Notes: a model not told the origin generated them from the letters alone. A DNA stretch of 64,000 nt from Prochlorococcus sp. AG-355-N18 (GCA_003278535.1 QCEG01000002.1:62001-126000), one strand, 5' to 3'. Positions 20,886 to 30,767 are shown, counted from the stretch's first letter. A program made the numbers and translations.

Positions 20886-21665
20886 ATGTATTCTAAAATT
20901 GCACTTTCAATAGGCGGTAGTGACTCCGGGGGTGGAGCAGGCATACAGGCTGACTTGAGAACTTTCATGGCCCTTAAAATACATGGATGCTCTGTTATTA
21001 CATGTATTACCGCACAAAATAGTATAGAGGTCACATGCGTTCAACCAGTAGAGAAGAATACTTTATTAAATCAGTTTGATACTTTATTTGCTGATTTTGG
21101 TATTGATGCATTAAAAACTGGGATGTTATTAAATGAAAGGATAATTAATGATACTGCTTTAAAATTAAATACATACAAAATAACCAAAATTATTGACCCA
21201 GTAATGGTTACAAGAACTGGTTCTAAACTTCTGGAAGATTCTGCTATTAATGCTTATAAAAAACTCTTATTACCAATTGCTGATTTGGTAACTCCAAATA
21301 TTTATGAAGCAAATCTACTTTCTGGTTTAGAAATAAGGAGTAAAGAAGATATCGAAAATTCAGCAAGAAAAATTATTGGTCTTGGAGCTAAAGCGGTGCT
21401 TATAAAAGGTGGCGGTTTAAAAGATATGAAAGGGACGGATTTTTTCCTTGACTTAAATGGTAGAAAAGAGTGGCTATTTAATAATTTTATAAATACAAAA
21501 AATACTCATGGTAGCGGCTGTACTTTGAGTGCTGCTATTTGTGGTTACAAGGCGTTAGGTTTTGATCTATTTGATTCTATACAAAAAGCGAAATTATTTG
21601 TTGAGAAATCTTTAGACTATTCTTATAAAATAGGCTCTGGTCCTGGTCCCTTAGGCCATCATTAA
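20886..21665 (+). CDS. thiD: Hydroxymethylpyrimidine/phosphomethylpyrimidine kinase
   Basis: SIGGSDSGGGAGIQADLRTF, TNTKNTHGSGCTLSAAICG. Confidence 0.95.
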   Translation: MYSKIALSIGGSDSGGGAGIQADLRTFMALKIHGCSVITCITAQNSIEVTCVQPVEKNTLLNQFDTLFADFGIDALKTGMLLNERIINDTALKLNTYKITKIIDPVMVTRTGSKLLEDSAINAYKKLLLPIADLVTPNIYEANLLSGLEIRSKEDIENSARKIIGLGAKAVLIKGGGLKDMKGTDFFLDLNGRKEWLFNNFINTKNTHGSGCTLSAAICGYKALGFDLFDSIQKAKLFVEKSLDYSYKIGSGPGPLGHH

Positions 21666-21683
21666 TTAATTATAGAAGTGGAG

Positions 21684-21869
21684 TTAGAACCACCATTTTC
21701 TGTAGGGCTTTTTTAAAAATAAGATTTCTTCAGTCTCCCATCCTCCCTCCAACCACTCAAGATGCTCAAGTAATAAAGACTCACTTTCCCTTTTGCTTAA
21801 TTGCCCAATTCTATTAGCAATACCATCGAACCTTACTTTCATCAATTCCTCAATCTTGATGTTATTCAT
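21684..21869 (-). CDS. Hypothetical protein
   Basis: ORF 61 aa, coherent start/stop. Confidence 0.5.
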   Translation of the reverse strand: MNNIKIEELMKVRFDGIANRIGQLSKRESESLLLEHLEWLEGGWETEEILFLKKPYRKWWF

Positions 21870-22278
21870 AGGTTAAATAATAAATTTTTTCTACTCTTAC
21901 TTGTATACATTTTCTTGTCAACGATTTAATTTTATTTGTTTACTAGCATTTCTTAAATATGTATTAAATACAACTTTTTAAAATAGATAGTAATTAAGAC
22001 TTATTCACATAGATTTAATTAAAGACTAATTTATATAAAAATACTTTAACTATGAATAAAGAAGAAACATCAAAGAAAAAAACTATTTTAAATGTTGGCT
22101 ATTGTGAAACGACCTCTGAATGGCTCAACAGAATCATTACTGAACTGGCAGATGAAAATAAAAATTTTGTTGATTTGTCAGTTATTTGTGCTTAATTTTT
22201 TAGGAAATATTGTTTATTTTGATTTTTTTTTTCAGTTAGCTTTTAAGTATAAGAGAAATTTAAAAGATATTTTGTGAT

Positions 22279-22746
22279 GTGATTCCTAATAAAAAAAACA
22301 TAGAAATAATTAAACAATTCAATTTATCTCCTCATCCTGAGGGTGGATTGTTTAGAGAGATAGTAAGGAGTGAGAATTCTCTAAGAAGGGAAGATGGCCA
22401 AAATAGAAACTTTATTACTGGAATTTATTATCTTTTGGAGAGAAATGCAAAAAGTGCTTGGCACAGAGTAAAAAATGCTGATGAAATTTGGATTTATTTA
22501 CGTGGCGATCCTCTGAATTTATGGTGCCTAGATAATGATAATAAGTTAATAAGAAATTTAATTTTAGATTCCAATAATCCAGTAGAAATGATCCCATCTG
22601 GATATTGGCAATCTGCAAAAAGTACAGGCGAATTTACTTTAGTGAGTTGTTGTGTTGGCCCGGCCTTTGATTTTAAGGATTTTGAATTACTCAGAAATAC
22701 AAATCATACTTCTAGATTGGATAAAGCAATAAATGATCTTATTTGA
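22279..22746 (+). CDS. Cupin superfamily (DUF985) protein
   Basis: LSPHPEGGLFREIVRS, TGIYYLLE...SAWHRVKNADEIWIYLRGDPL. Confidence 0.88.
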   Translation: MIPNKKNIEIIKQFNLSPHPEGGLFREIVRSENSLRREDGQNRNFITGIYYLLERNAKSAWHRVKNADEIWIYLRGDPLNLWCLDNDNKLIRNLILDSNNPVEMIPSGYWQSAKSTGEFTLVSCCVGPAFDFKDFELLRNTNHTSRLDKAINDLI

Positions 22747-22816
22747 GACATTTTTTTGTTTATATTTTTGAAATTATCCTCTAGATTTATAAGGCTACTC
22801 AATCAATCTATATTTA

Positions 22817-23194
22817 ATGAATCAAAATTCTGTCAAAACAATTGGTATTAATGATGAACCAAGAAAAGATTCATACTTAGTTTATATAAATCAGGCTGAT
22901 GGATTAAAAGGCATCCTTAATAGGGATTTTGATGAATGGTCGAATTTTGATAGTTGGGATAGTATTTCAGTTCAGCAATGGATTTTTTCTAGAGCTTTAG
23001 AGGTTTTCAGAGGTAAGAAAATTGATATTAAATGCGACTGTTGTGAATATAATGATTTAATCCCAAATGATTTTGAGAGCATTAAAAAAGAAAAATGTTT
23101 TGGTAAAAAAAGTGCTTACATGATTGAAAAAGTTGTAGATGAAATTGTATTAGCTAAGGCAAGAAGAGAAAGTGATGGAACATATTCTGCGTAA
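22817..23194 (+). CDS. Hypothetical protein
   Basis: ORF 125 aa. Confidence 0.6.
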   Translation: MNQNSVKTIGINDEPRKDSYLVYINQADGLKGILNRDFDEWSNFDSWDSISVQQWIFSRALEVFRGKKIDIKCDCCEYNDLIPNDFESIKKEKCFGKKSAYMIEKVVDEIVLAKARRESDGTYSA

Positions 23195-23230
23195 GATTCA
23201 TAAATATATATGGAGTGAAAAATCTTTTAC

Positions 23231-23419
23231 TTACCAGTGAAAATTATCAGAAGAACCAATCGTTAAATTTCTAGTGGACATCTTATGGAACTTAAAGTGT
23301 ACCGAATCACTGAACTCCTTTTCATCTGAGTAATTAACAAGATCCACTGGGTCGATGTTTTCATCGAACCATGCATCATATTCAATATGGTTTGGTTCAG
23401 CAAAATAACTCATATCCAA
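23231..23419 (-). CDS. Hypothetical protein, paralogue of 27573-27773
   Basis: MSYFAEPNHIEYDAWFDENIDPVDLVNYSDEKEF, near-identical family to the ORF at 27573. Confidence 0.6.
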   Translation of the reverse strand: MDMSYFAEPNHIEYDAWFDENIDPVDLVNYSDEKEFSDSVHFKFHKMSTRNLTIGSSDNFHW

Positions 23420-23519
23420 TTAATAGCTTTCAAAAAACATATAAACGGTACAAGCGATACCAAATTAACATTCTTAATTTTTAGATAATCCATATTTTTA
23501 ACTTTTTCATAAAGATTAG

Positions 23520-23855
23520 TTGCTGGAAGATAGGAGAAATATCTATAAATTAATGTCTCTAGATACAACCATGGTTTCTATCCATCCCCACTTCACAATC
23601 AAGGATGGGAAGATGGAGCAGTGCATAGCTCTTTTAGAAGAAATTTTGGTACTAACAAAAGCTAATGAACCTGACTGCCTTTTTTTTAATATCACTACAT
23701 GCGGTTCAGATAAGGCTTATGTAAGAGAGGCATATAAAGATGATGCTGCCGCTTTATTTCATCTCAAAAATATGGGACATATGATCCCCAAGCTTTTTGA
23801 AGTGTCAGATATTACTGTGCAGGTCCAAGGCCCAGCTAAGGAGATGAACCTTTGA
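23520..23855 (+). CDS. Antibiotic biosynthesis monooxygenase (ABM)-like domain protein
   Basis: ferredoxin-like fold pattern VSIHPHFTIKDGKMEQCIALLEEIL...; probable internal ATG (MVSIHPHF). Confidence 0.65.
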   Translation: MLEDRRNIYKLMSLDTTMVSIHPHFTIKDGKMEQCIALLEEILVLTKANEPDCLFFNITTCGSDKAYVREAYKDDAAALFHLKNMGHMIPKLFEVSDITVQVQGPAKEMNL

Positions 23856-23919
23856 AGGAAATACTCCCAGACGCTGATTTCTATGAAGCAATATCTGGAT
23901 TCTGATAAAGGCTGTTTTT

Positions 23920-23960
23920 ATTGACAGTCGATCGCTGGGGGCTTTTAGCCCCCTTTTTTT
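23920..23960 (+). terminator. Recurrent TTGACAGTCGATC motif plus GGGGGC-tttta-GCCCCC terminator
   Basis: Direct inspection: hairpin followed by T-run. Confidence 0.85.
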
Positions 23961-24037
23961 ATTTAGGAATTCAAAATAAATTAATCTTCCCTTTACTTAT
24001 ATCAAGTAGCTTTATTATCAGCACAAAAATTATTTTT

Positions 24038-24385
24038 ATGGCATCAACTTTTTATATTGTTCATCATGAATTTAAGGCAGGAAAAGCTCAAAAATGGTGG
24101 GAAACAGCTTATGCGGCAATGTCACCAGGTGGTGGATGGGATGATGCGGTAGCAGCTAATAAAGAAAAAGGATTTTTTAACCATTCTGCAAATGCCGTAA
24201 CTAAAACTGGTCCTGTATATTGTTTTTGGGAAGTAAAAGAGGGTATTTCTGCTGAAGATTTTCAGGAGTTTATAGATGGACCCTCTGGTCCAGGGTTCGG
24301 ACAAGATGCATTGATGAATATCTGTAAACCAATTGATACATCATTAATGAATGGACAAACACCTTATCCACCAGTTTTTTCTTGA
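24038..24385 (+). CDS. Small conserved protein (DUF3303/ABM-like)
   Basis: ORF; internal ATG MASTFYIVHHEFKAGKAQKWWETAYAAM is preceded by the terminator, so the ORF-track start at 23921 is unlikely. Confidence 0.65.
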   Translation: MASTFYIVHHEFKAGKAQKWWETAYAAMSPGGGWDDAVAANKEKGFFNHSANAVTKTGPVYCFWEVKEGISAEDFQEFIDGPSGPGFGQDALMNICKPIDTSLMNGQTPYPPVFS

Positions 24386-24387
24386 TT

Positions 24388-24428
24388 ATTGACAGTCGAT
24401 CTAAAATAAGTAGCAATTAGCTTTTTTT
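24388..24428 (+). repeat. Recurrent 3' module copy: ATTGACAGTCGATCTAAAATAAG + hairpin/T-run
   Basis: Shared with copies at 23920, 30195, 39960, 40314, 40662, 41932. Confidence 0.75.
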
Positions 24429-24429
24429 T

Positions 24430-24714
24430 ATGACTATTGAAACCACCGTTTTCACCTTTAAACTTTCAAATACATTTGAGGAATGGGTAAAAATGTTTGA
24501 TAGCCCAGAGATAGATGCATTTCATAAAACGGTAGGACTTACTCCTCTATATCGTGGCAAAAGTTTAATTGATCCAAAAGAAGTTATTGTTATTCATCAA
24601 GCTGAAGAAGGTGTGGCTAAGCATGTTTTTTCAGATCCTGAAACCATTAAGAATATAGAATCTGGAGGACATATTTATAGCACAACGAAAATCACAAGTT
24701 GGGTTTCTGATTAG
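24430..24714 (+). CDS. DUF3764-like protein, paralogue of 34214-34519
   Basis: VFTFKLSNTFEEWVKMFDSPE...VIVIHQAEEG. Confidence 0.7.
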   Translation: MTIETTVFTFKLSNTFEEWVKMFDSPEIDAFHKTVGLTPLYRGKSLIDPKEVIVIHQAEEGVAKHVFSDPETIKNIESGGHIYSTTKITSWVSD

Positions 24715-25193
24715 TCTAAAAAGTAACTATGCAAACTTATACAAGGTTAATGCGGAAAAGGAGTTCCATATAAGATCTTTAAAAACTAAATTTGGATATA
24801 GCTGAGTTTAAATATAAGAGTATTTACTAATTAGTTCGACTAAATTATTAATAAGAATCTGAGTGCAAGGGGTAACCACAGGCATAGAAGAAGCATTAGT
24901 AAAAGAGTAATAGCATGGATATTTGGAATGTAATGCTCTTTTAAAATTTGTGTTTTCATAATTTATCTCGCTTTCTTAAGTTTGATTTCTCTTCTTATAA
25001 GCAACGCTATTACAACAACACACATGTTCATTAGAAATACGTCTAATGGCATTTTTTAAAAAAGTCTCTATTTAATTAATAGCAAGATTATTGATCTACG
25101 AATCAAGAGATGATTACAAATGTTTATTGGCTTAATAAAAGGAATTTAAAAATTAAATTTATGCTTAAATATTTCAGAACTTTTAACTATTAA

Positions 25194-25490
25194 ATGGCTT
25201 ATTCAGAAACAAGAATAGTAATAGGTGGTCTAGCTCATGTACCTGTTCTTATTTTTATAGCCAATTTTATAAAAAGTAAGTTTGGAATTAAAACTGAAGA
25301 GACAAAAGATAGCTTAGTTAAAGAAGAGCCTGTTAAAATTATTGAACTAAAAAATACTGTAATTAAAGAAGGAAAAGCAGAAACTTTAAAGGAGCTATCA
25401 AATAAGCTGGATAATATTGAACAGAAGGCTGATGAGGTTTATGAAAAGGTAAAGAAGAAAAAAAAGGATAAGAAGAAAAAAAAAGAATAA
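25194..25490 (+). CDS. Hypothetical protein with Lys-rich tail
   Basis: ORF 98 aa ending KKKKKDKKKKKE. Confidence 0.55.
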   Translation: MAYSETRIVIGGLAHVPVLIFIANFIKSKFGIKTEETKDSLVKEEPVKIIELKNTVIKEGKAETLKELSNKLDNIEQKADEVYEKVKKKKKDKKKKKE

Positions 25491-25676
25491 CTAAATTGAG
25501 ATCCTATCAAGCATCAATATATCTTGAGATTGGATTGTATCTCTCTTATCTTCGTCTTCGGGATCTTTATAAGATTCAATTTCAGCTTGAATTTTTCTCT
25601 TGTAAACTCCTTTGATATAGTCAATTTCTCTACTCTCTTTATTCAAGATTGAGAATGGTGATCTTTTTAAGTTCAT
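25491..25676 (-). CDS. Hypothetical protein
   Basis: ORF 61 aa; C-terminus IQSQDILMLDRISI resembles IEAQNILPLDKISF of ORF 33365. Confidence 0.5.
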   Translation of the reverse strand: MNLKRSPFSILNKESREIDYIKGVYKRKIQAEIESYKDPEDEDKRDTIQSQDILMLDRISI

Positions 25677-25703
25677 AACTTTCTCCTAATAAATAAGTTT
25701 TGA

Positions 25704-25841
25704 TCAGCTCCAGTTCTTATGAGATTCAACAAAGTTATCCAATGTTTGCTGATTCCTGATTTTTTCCTCAAGAAGTTCTTCTTCTGATCTTTCTTCAATC
25801 TCAGATTGATGATCTTCTTTTAGAGTGGATTTGGTAGACAT
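25704..25841 (-). CDS. 45-aa hypothetical protein
   Basis: ORF MSTKSTLKEDHQSEIEERSEEELLEEKIRNQQTLDNFVESHKNWS. Confidence 0.45.
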   Translation of the reverse strand: MSTKSTLKEDHQSEIEERSEEELLEEKIRNQQTLDNFVESHKNWS

Positions 25842-25984
25842 TTGCTCATGAAGACTACAATCACGTTCTAACTAGTCAGGCAAGCTATCCGACTAATAAA
25901 TATGTACGGTTTGAGGAACACCCTTATACGGATAAAGGATCAACAATTGAATTTGAATATGGTTAAAATTGAGGCTTATTTTGA

Positions 25985-26074
25985 TTAGTTTTTTTCCCCT
26001 TTAAAAATCATCAATAAGGGTAGACCAAAAAGCATAAGACTCCCATCAATTAATAAAAAAGTATTATGATTCAT
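25985..26074 (-). CDS. 29-aa TM peptide coupled (ATGA overlap) to upstream 63-aa ORF
   Basis: MNHNTFLLIDGSLMLFGLPLLMIFKGEKN; homologous frame near 50800-50876. Confidence 0.45.
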   Translation of the reverse strand: MNHNTFLLIDGSLMLFGLPLLMIFKGEKN

Positions 26075-26262
26075 TTATCTATTTCTTCGGAGTTATCCCA
26101 ATTAAGGGGTATCCCTTTTTTTACTGGCTCTTTTTTCATATCATTCATCTCTTTTCTGATTTTGTTGTAGTATGCCAACTCTTCTGGATCATCAGAACCA
26201 AGACCATAATTCATGGTCGCTGCAAGATATATTCTGTGCATCCTGTACGACGATAATGCCAT
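26071..26262 (-). CDS. 63-aa conserved protein, duplicated at 50873-51076
   Basis: MALSSYRMHRIYLAATMNYGLGSDDPEELAYYNKIRKEM shared by both. Confidence 0.65.
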   Translation of the reverse strand: MALSSYRMHRIYLAATMNYGLGSDDPEELAYYNKIRKEMNDMKKEPVKKGIPLNWDNSEEIDK

Positions 26263-26507
26263 TTCTTGAAAGAATGTTTTTAAATTCTAAAATATATAAA
26301 TGTTATTTAATACTAATTAGTTTTATTGGGCTATAAACTCGCCTGGAACTTAACTTAGGTTCTCTCTTTTACCAAGCGAAGTAAATTATTTTAATAAGAA
26401 ATAATTATTCTCTAATTTCTGCTCTAATTCGTTTATATTTAGTGGTCTTAAAATTATTTTATTTTTTCAAATTATTATAAACTCAGTTATGGAGATACTT
26501 CTTGTTC

Positions 26508-26554
26508 ATGCCCTCGTCGGGAATTGAACCCGAGACCTCTCCCTTACCAAGGGA
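26508..26554. repeat. attL: partial duplication of tRNA-Thr 3' part
   Basis: 47 bp, one mismatch to 45465-45511 inside the intact tRNA-Thr. Confidence 0.9.
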
Positions 26555-26863
26555 AATTTTTATATACTAAAGTTATTGGTATGACTGATGTTAATTGGTA
26601 TATATTGCTAAGTATTAACTATTTAGTGCGATAACTAGTGCGAAGAGAATTAAAGATAAATAAATGGGCGAGGTACTAGTTCTATTAATAGTTCTACAAA
26701 AATCTTTGATTATATTCAGGCTAACTAAAATAATAATTAAGATTAGGGTAAGCTAAGCCATAACCCCTTGTTAGAACTGAATTTATTGTACAAATCTATA
26801 ATATTTAATGCTATAAATACAGTAGTTACACCTACTTTAGGTCTGTTTTTGAGCAAGAGCTAG

Positions 26864-27235
26864 ATGCAAAGATGGGCAAATCAAATAGTAATGCCTAAAA
26901 GAGCAACTAAACAAGAAACCGAATTAAGAGTTGCACATGCTGCTGAATTAGTTGCTGAAGGACAAGCCTATTCATCTATTACTTCCTTTGTTGCCGCAAA
27001 ATATGGAATCTCAAGAAGAAGAGCCAGGCAGATCACTTCTAATGCTTATCTTTTGCTGAAAGATGATATTGAGGAAGGGGAATTAAATCGCCCTGAAATG
27101 ACAGCAAAATTAGTATGCACTCTAGAAACTGCAATGTTTAGAGCAATGCAAGAAAAACAATATTCAGCCGTTGCAAGTAATGCAAAAGTTCTTATGAAAT
27201 TAGTTGGTTTAGAAGCAAAAACACAAATTAGATAA
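26864..27235 (+). CDS. HTH DNA-binding protein, possible small terminase-like
   Basis: VAAKYGISRRRARQITSNAYLLLKDDIEE helix-turn-helix; terminal location in the element. Confidence 0.5.
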   Translation: MQRWANQIVMPKRATKQETELRVAHAAELVAEGQAYSSITSFVAAKYGISRRRARQITSNAYLLLKDDIEEGELNRPEMTAKLVCTLETAMFRAMQEKQYSAVASNAKVLMKLVGLEAKTQIR

Positions 27236-27572
27236 TTGCTTTTTATTAAAAATATAACTTGCAGAAATTCCTTTCTTTTTGTTTCTTTTTTTTTCTTTTA
27301 AACAATTCATAACTTGCTTATAACTTTAAAATGTGATTCTCATAATGCATTCAATTCTTCTAAAGCAAAGCAGTGGTCTTGGATGCAGTTTTTTAGTGTA
27401 TGCAGCAAGTAAACTAATCATTTTTTTAAATTAAAATAATATTTTATTTTTTCTTATTCGTATCTTATTTAATTCTTAAAGAAGAGTTCATTAAATCTTT
27501 TAAGCTGTAGGTAGCTTCTATATTCTCCTCACACGAAATAGAGAAGCTTTTTCTTTCTGAAATAAATTTGGT

Positions 27573-27773
27573 ATGTCTTATTTTGCAGAGCCAAATTACA
27601 TAGAATATGACCTGTGGTTTGATTCAAATATTAATGCAGTTGATTTAATTAACTATTCAGATGAGAATGAATTTTGTAATTTTACGCATAAAAAATTCCA
27701 TAAGATATCAAGTTTAAATTTAGTTATTGGTTCCTCAAAATATAAACAAATGATGATTTTTTCTTTTTTCTAA
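27573..27773 (+). CDS. Hypothetical protein, paralogue of 23231-23419
   Basis: MSYFAEPNYIEYDLWFDSNINAVDLINYSDENEF. Confidence 0.6.
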   Translation: MSYFAEPNYIEYDLWFDSNINAVDLINYSDENEFCNFTHKKFHKISSLNLVIGSSKYKQMMIFSFF

Positions 27774-27943
27774 TTTCCTTGCAGAGTTAATGCATTCCTT
27801 TATTGTTTTATCTCTCTGATTTGGAAATAGCAGAAGTAATGGATTATTCTAGTCAAAAACTACAAAGCTTTCCTGAAAAAGTTTTTTCTGTTTTTCTCTT
27901 ATTTATATTTAATATATTCCATTAACTTAATTATCTTTGATAG

Positions 27944-28345
27944 TTAAGCAGCTTCTAGATATGATTCTTCTTGTTCAAAATTTGCTTTATTTTCCTTAAT
28001 TTCTTGATTAGCCCATTGTAATAATCTTATAGATAATATTAAGTCTCCATCTAACCATGCTCTAATAGCCATAGCTCTTCTAGGGTCATAAAAATTTTTC
28101 TTTCTATACCAATCAAAAACATTCTCATCTGATTTGTCTCCATTGCATGAAAGACAAGCTGGAACGCAATTTTCTGTTAAGTTTAATCCTCCTTTACTTC
28201 GTGGCAATATATGATCAATAGATTCTGAAGGTTTTCCGCAATATATGCATCTTTTGCTCGTAAATGTATGAATAGACTTTCGCCAAAATCTTAATTTGAG
28301 CTTAGGGCATAAATCCTCTAAAAACACTGCATCATCAATATGCAT
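27944..28345 (-). CDS. HNH endonuclease
   Basis: CIYCGKPSESIDHILPRSKGGLNLTENCVPACLSCNGDKSD. Confidence 0.92.
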   Translation of the reverse strand: MHIDDAVFLEDLCPKLKLRFWRKSIHTFTSKRCIYCGKPSESIDHILPRSKGGLNLTENCVPACLSCNGDKSDENVFDWYRKKNFYDPRRAMAIRAWLDGDLILSIRLLQWANQEIKENKANFEQEESYLEAA

Positions 28346-28642
28346 TAAGATTATTCAATTATCTATATTTATGTCATATGAAATTTAAAAATAATTTAAG
28401 AAAACGTTATCTTTAAGAAATTAAATTATTTTCAAAAACCAATCACAAAATAATTAATTTCAAATAAATTTTTAATTAATTTTCTCATCACTTTTTCTAC
28501 TTTTTAGTTTGAGCTTTTCCTCTTCAGAATTTGGTTATGGGAATAACAATATACATTTAACATTTAACTTTATAACTTACCTTTTCTATATGTGGAGTCT
28601 AGTTATTTAGTTGAATATAATAAGCTAAGAATTTGAAAAAAA

Positions 28643-28876
28643 ATGTCTGATAAAAAGAAAGATACAAAAAAAGATTTTAAAAAGAATAAAGCTATGCTTG
28701 CTTACGGAGTGATACAACTAGGATCAGCAGTTGTATCAGCTGTTGCCTTAGTAGCTATTGCACTAAGCTTTTGCTCATTAAAAAAAGAATCAAAGTTCTT
28801 TAATGAATGTGTTGAAGAAATGAAAGCGACTGGTTCGCCAACAGCTGATGCGGTTCGTTTCTGTACTGGTGGTTAG
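28643..28876 (+). CDS. Small membrane protein
   Basis: ORF 77 aa with one TM segment. Confidence 0.55.
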   Translation: MSDKKKDTKKDFKKNKAMLAYGVIQLGSAVVSAVALVAIALSFCSLKKESKFFNECVEEMKATGSPTADAVRFCTGG

Positions 28877-29033
28877 CATTAGGTAAATTAAGTGTTTCCG
28901 ATATTTTTATAAATAATATTTAACTTGTCTTAGTTCATATTAACCATAAATTAATTTTTTCTTATTTTATCCTTAGTAAAACTAATTAATACGCTAACTA
29001 GACTTTAAATGGTTATAAATTTAGGAAAATTTT

Positions 29034-29186
29034 ATGAGTGGAGATTATGAGACATTAGAAATCAATCAACCTAAGATTTCTTATATTAAAAAAAGATCAG
29101 AAGATAATACTTTATGGCTAGAGGAAATGATTAAAGAAATTGAAAAGATTGAAGATACGAATAACAACATATCTGATGCTGCTTAA
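29034..29186 (+). CDS. 50-aa hypothetical protein
   Basis: ORF MSGDYETLEINQPKISYIKKRSEDNTLWLEEMIKEIEKIEDTNNNISDAA. Confidence 0.45.
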   Translation: MSGDYETLEINQPKISYIKKRSEDNTLWLEEMIKEIEKIEDTNNNISDAA

Positions 29187-29434
29187 TATACTAGGATTTG
29201 TTATTACTGATATTTATTTGAGTAATCGTTTATAAATTATCAACAATACTATTTCTCCACCTATGCCATAAATTGCATGGTATGGGTCATAATGATTCTG
29301 CCAAAGCTCCTTTAAAAATTCCATTAATTTAGTCTTTGGGTCGAGTTAATATCAAGCGTTTCATTTATTTGTCTTGTTGGAAGAATTACCTAAGGAAAAA
29401 ATATTAGAAGAATTAGCAAATTTATTAGATTGAT

Positions 29435-30112
29435 TTAAAATCCTTTATATAACTTTAAATAATAAATAATTTCTGATAAATCATTAATTTTTTGAATCTT
29501 TTCTTGGTTAAATTCATTTATTAATTTATTTAGTATTTCAATATCTTTTGAAAAAAACATTAAATTACATTCCGCTTTAAGTCCTGAGATAGATCCTGCA
29601 TATGAGTCTTCTATAACCCATGATTTCCTAGGATCTACATCCAATATTTTTAATGCTCTCAAATAAGGATCAGGCGAAGGCTTGCCATCAGAAATGAATT
29701 TATCATCTCCAAGAACCTTTGTATTGAATAAATTTAACCAGGGATTTGCAGAGCTTTTTATTTTAAAACTTTCACTACTACTACTTGTTACTAGTGCAAT
29801 AGGTAATTTTGTATTTATACAAAATTTGATTAATTCTATTGCTCCTTTAAAAGGTTTTGCTTTAGTAAGTACTTTATCTACTTTTAACTTTTGAGTAATG
29901 AGTAATTCTTCTATTGTAATTTCTTCATTTATCCATTTGAAAACTTTTTTTGCGCAATCTATTCTTCTTCTTCCTTTTAATTCTAGTAATTTATCGTTTG
30001 TTAAATAGTAATTATATTCTTTTGCGGTTTCATACCAGGCATTAGCTAGTAATGGTTCTGTATCTAGTAATACCCCATCTAAATCAAAAAGAATTGCTTC
30101 TGGTAATTCCAT
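29435..30112 (-). CDS. HAD-superfamily hydrolase (beta-phosphoglucomutase-like)
   Basis: LFDLDGVLLDTEPL, LVTSSSSESF, GKPSPDPYLRA, VIEDSYAGSISGLKA. Confidence 0.92.
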   Translation of the reverse strand: MELPEAILFDLDGVLLDTEPLLANAWYETAKEYNYYLTNDKLLELKGRRRIDCAKKVFKWINEEITIEELLITQKLKVDKVLTKAKPFKGAIELIKFCINTKLPIALVTSSSSESFKIKSSANPWLNLFNTKVLGDDKFISDGKPSPDPYLRALKILDVDPRKSWVIEDSYAGSISGLKAECNLMFFSKDIEILNKLINEFNQEKIQKINDLSEIIYYLKLYKGF

Positions 30113-30194
30113 CTTTATAGAAATATTTTTTTATTTGCTTTTAAAATTTCGAATATCTTTTTAAAGATAGCTTATTAAAAGGAGATAATTGCCC

Positions 30195-30216
30195 CTTATT
30201 TTAGATCGACTGTCAA
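30195..30216 (-). repeat. Recurrent 3' module copy
   Basis: CTTATTTTAGATCGACTGTCAA with adjacent ggagataattgcccctt hairpin. Confidence 0.75.
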
Positions 30217-30272
30217 AAGTATTTAATATAGCGGTGCAAGTAGTAAGCGTTTCATTTAAAACCATAAGTGAC

Positions 30273-30767
30273 TTAATCGCATTTTTTCTTTCGATATATT
30301 TTCTGCATTTCTTTTTGTTCTGATAAAAAATCTTTTTTTTCTTGTTCATTAATTGGATCATATTTGGCTTTAAATTCTTCTATAAGAGCTTGAGCATTTT
30401 GTCTTCTTTCTTCGGGCATAAAATCAAAATCTTCATCACTATAATTTCCACTTTTTAAGATAGTTTCAAACAAATAACATTCACTAGATAAATCAATATC
30501 AAATTCTTTTATTAAGAAATATTCATTACATAAGCTTTCTATTTTATAAGGACTATCAAAAAGATCCTCCCATTTTGTCTCTATTGCATAAATTTTGGTA
30601 ATTTTATCATTAGCAAATTCTTTGCTTTGTTTTACAAATGATATTTTTTGCTGATAATCATTTTTTGATTTATTTATTGCAAATTTAAGGTCTTCGCATA
30701 ATCTTGCTTTATCGTTTCCAAAACCAAATATAAGTGGGAAAACAATAAATAAAGCTAAGCGTTTCAT
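30273..30767 (-). CDS. Secreted hypothetical protein
   Basis: ORF 164 aa with N-terminal signal MKRLALFIVFPLIFGFG. Confidence 0.6.
   Translation of the reverse strand: MKRLALFIVFPLIFGFGNDKARLCEDLKFAINKSKNDYQQKISFVKQSKEFANDKITKIYAIETKWEDLFDSPYKIESLCNEYFLIKEFDIDLSSECYLFETILKSGNYSDEDFDFMPEERRQNAQALIEEFKAKYDPINEQEKKDFLSEQKEMQKIYRKKKCD

Noticed and set aside
23921-24037. ORF-track N-terminal extension MTVDRWGLLAPFFYLGIQNKLIFPLLI...
   Set aside because: It would translate through the repeat and an intrinsic terminator hairpin; the ATG at 24038 gives the conserved protein.
24388-24410. Reading the recurrent TTGACA...TAAAAT motif as a promoter
   Set aside because: The spacing between TTGACA and TAAAAT is only 7 bp, and the motif sits after stop codons next to terminators.
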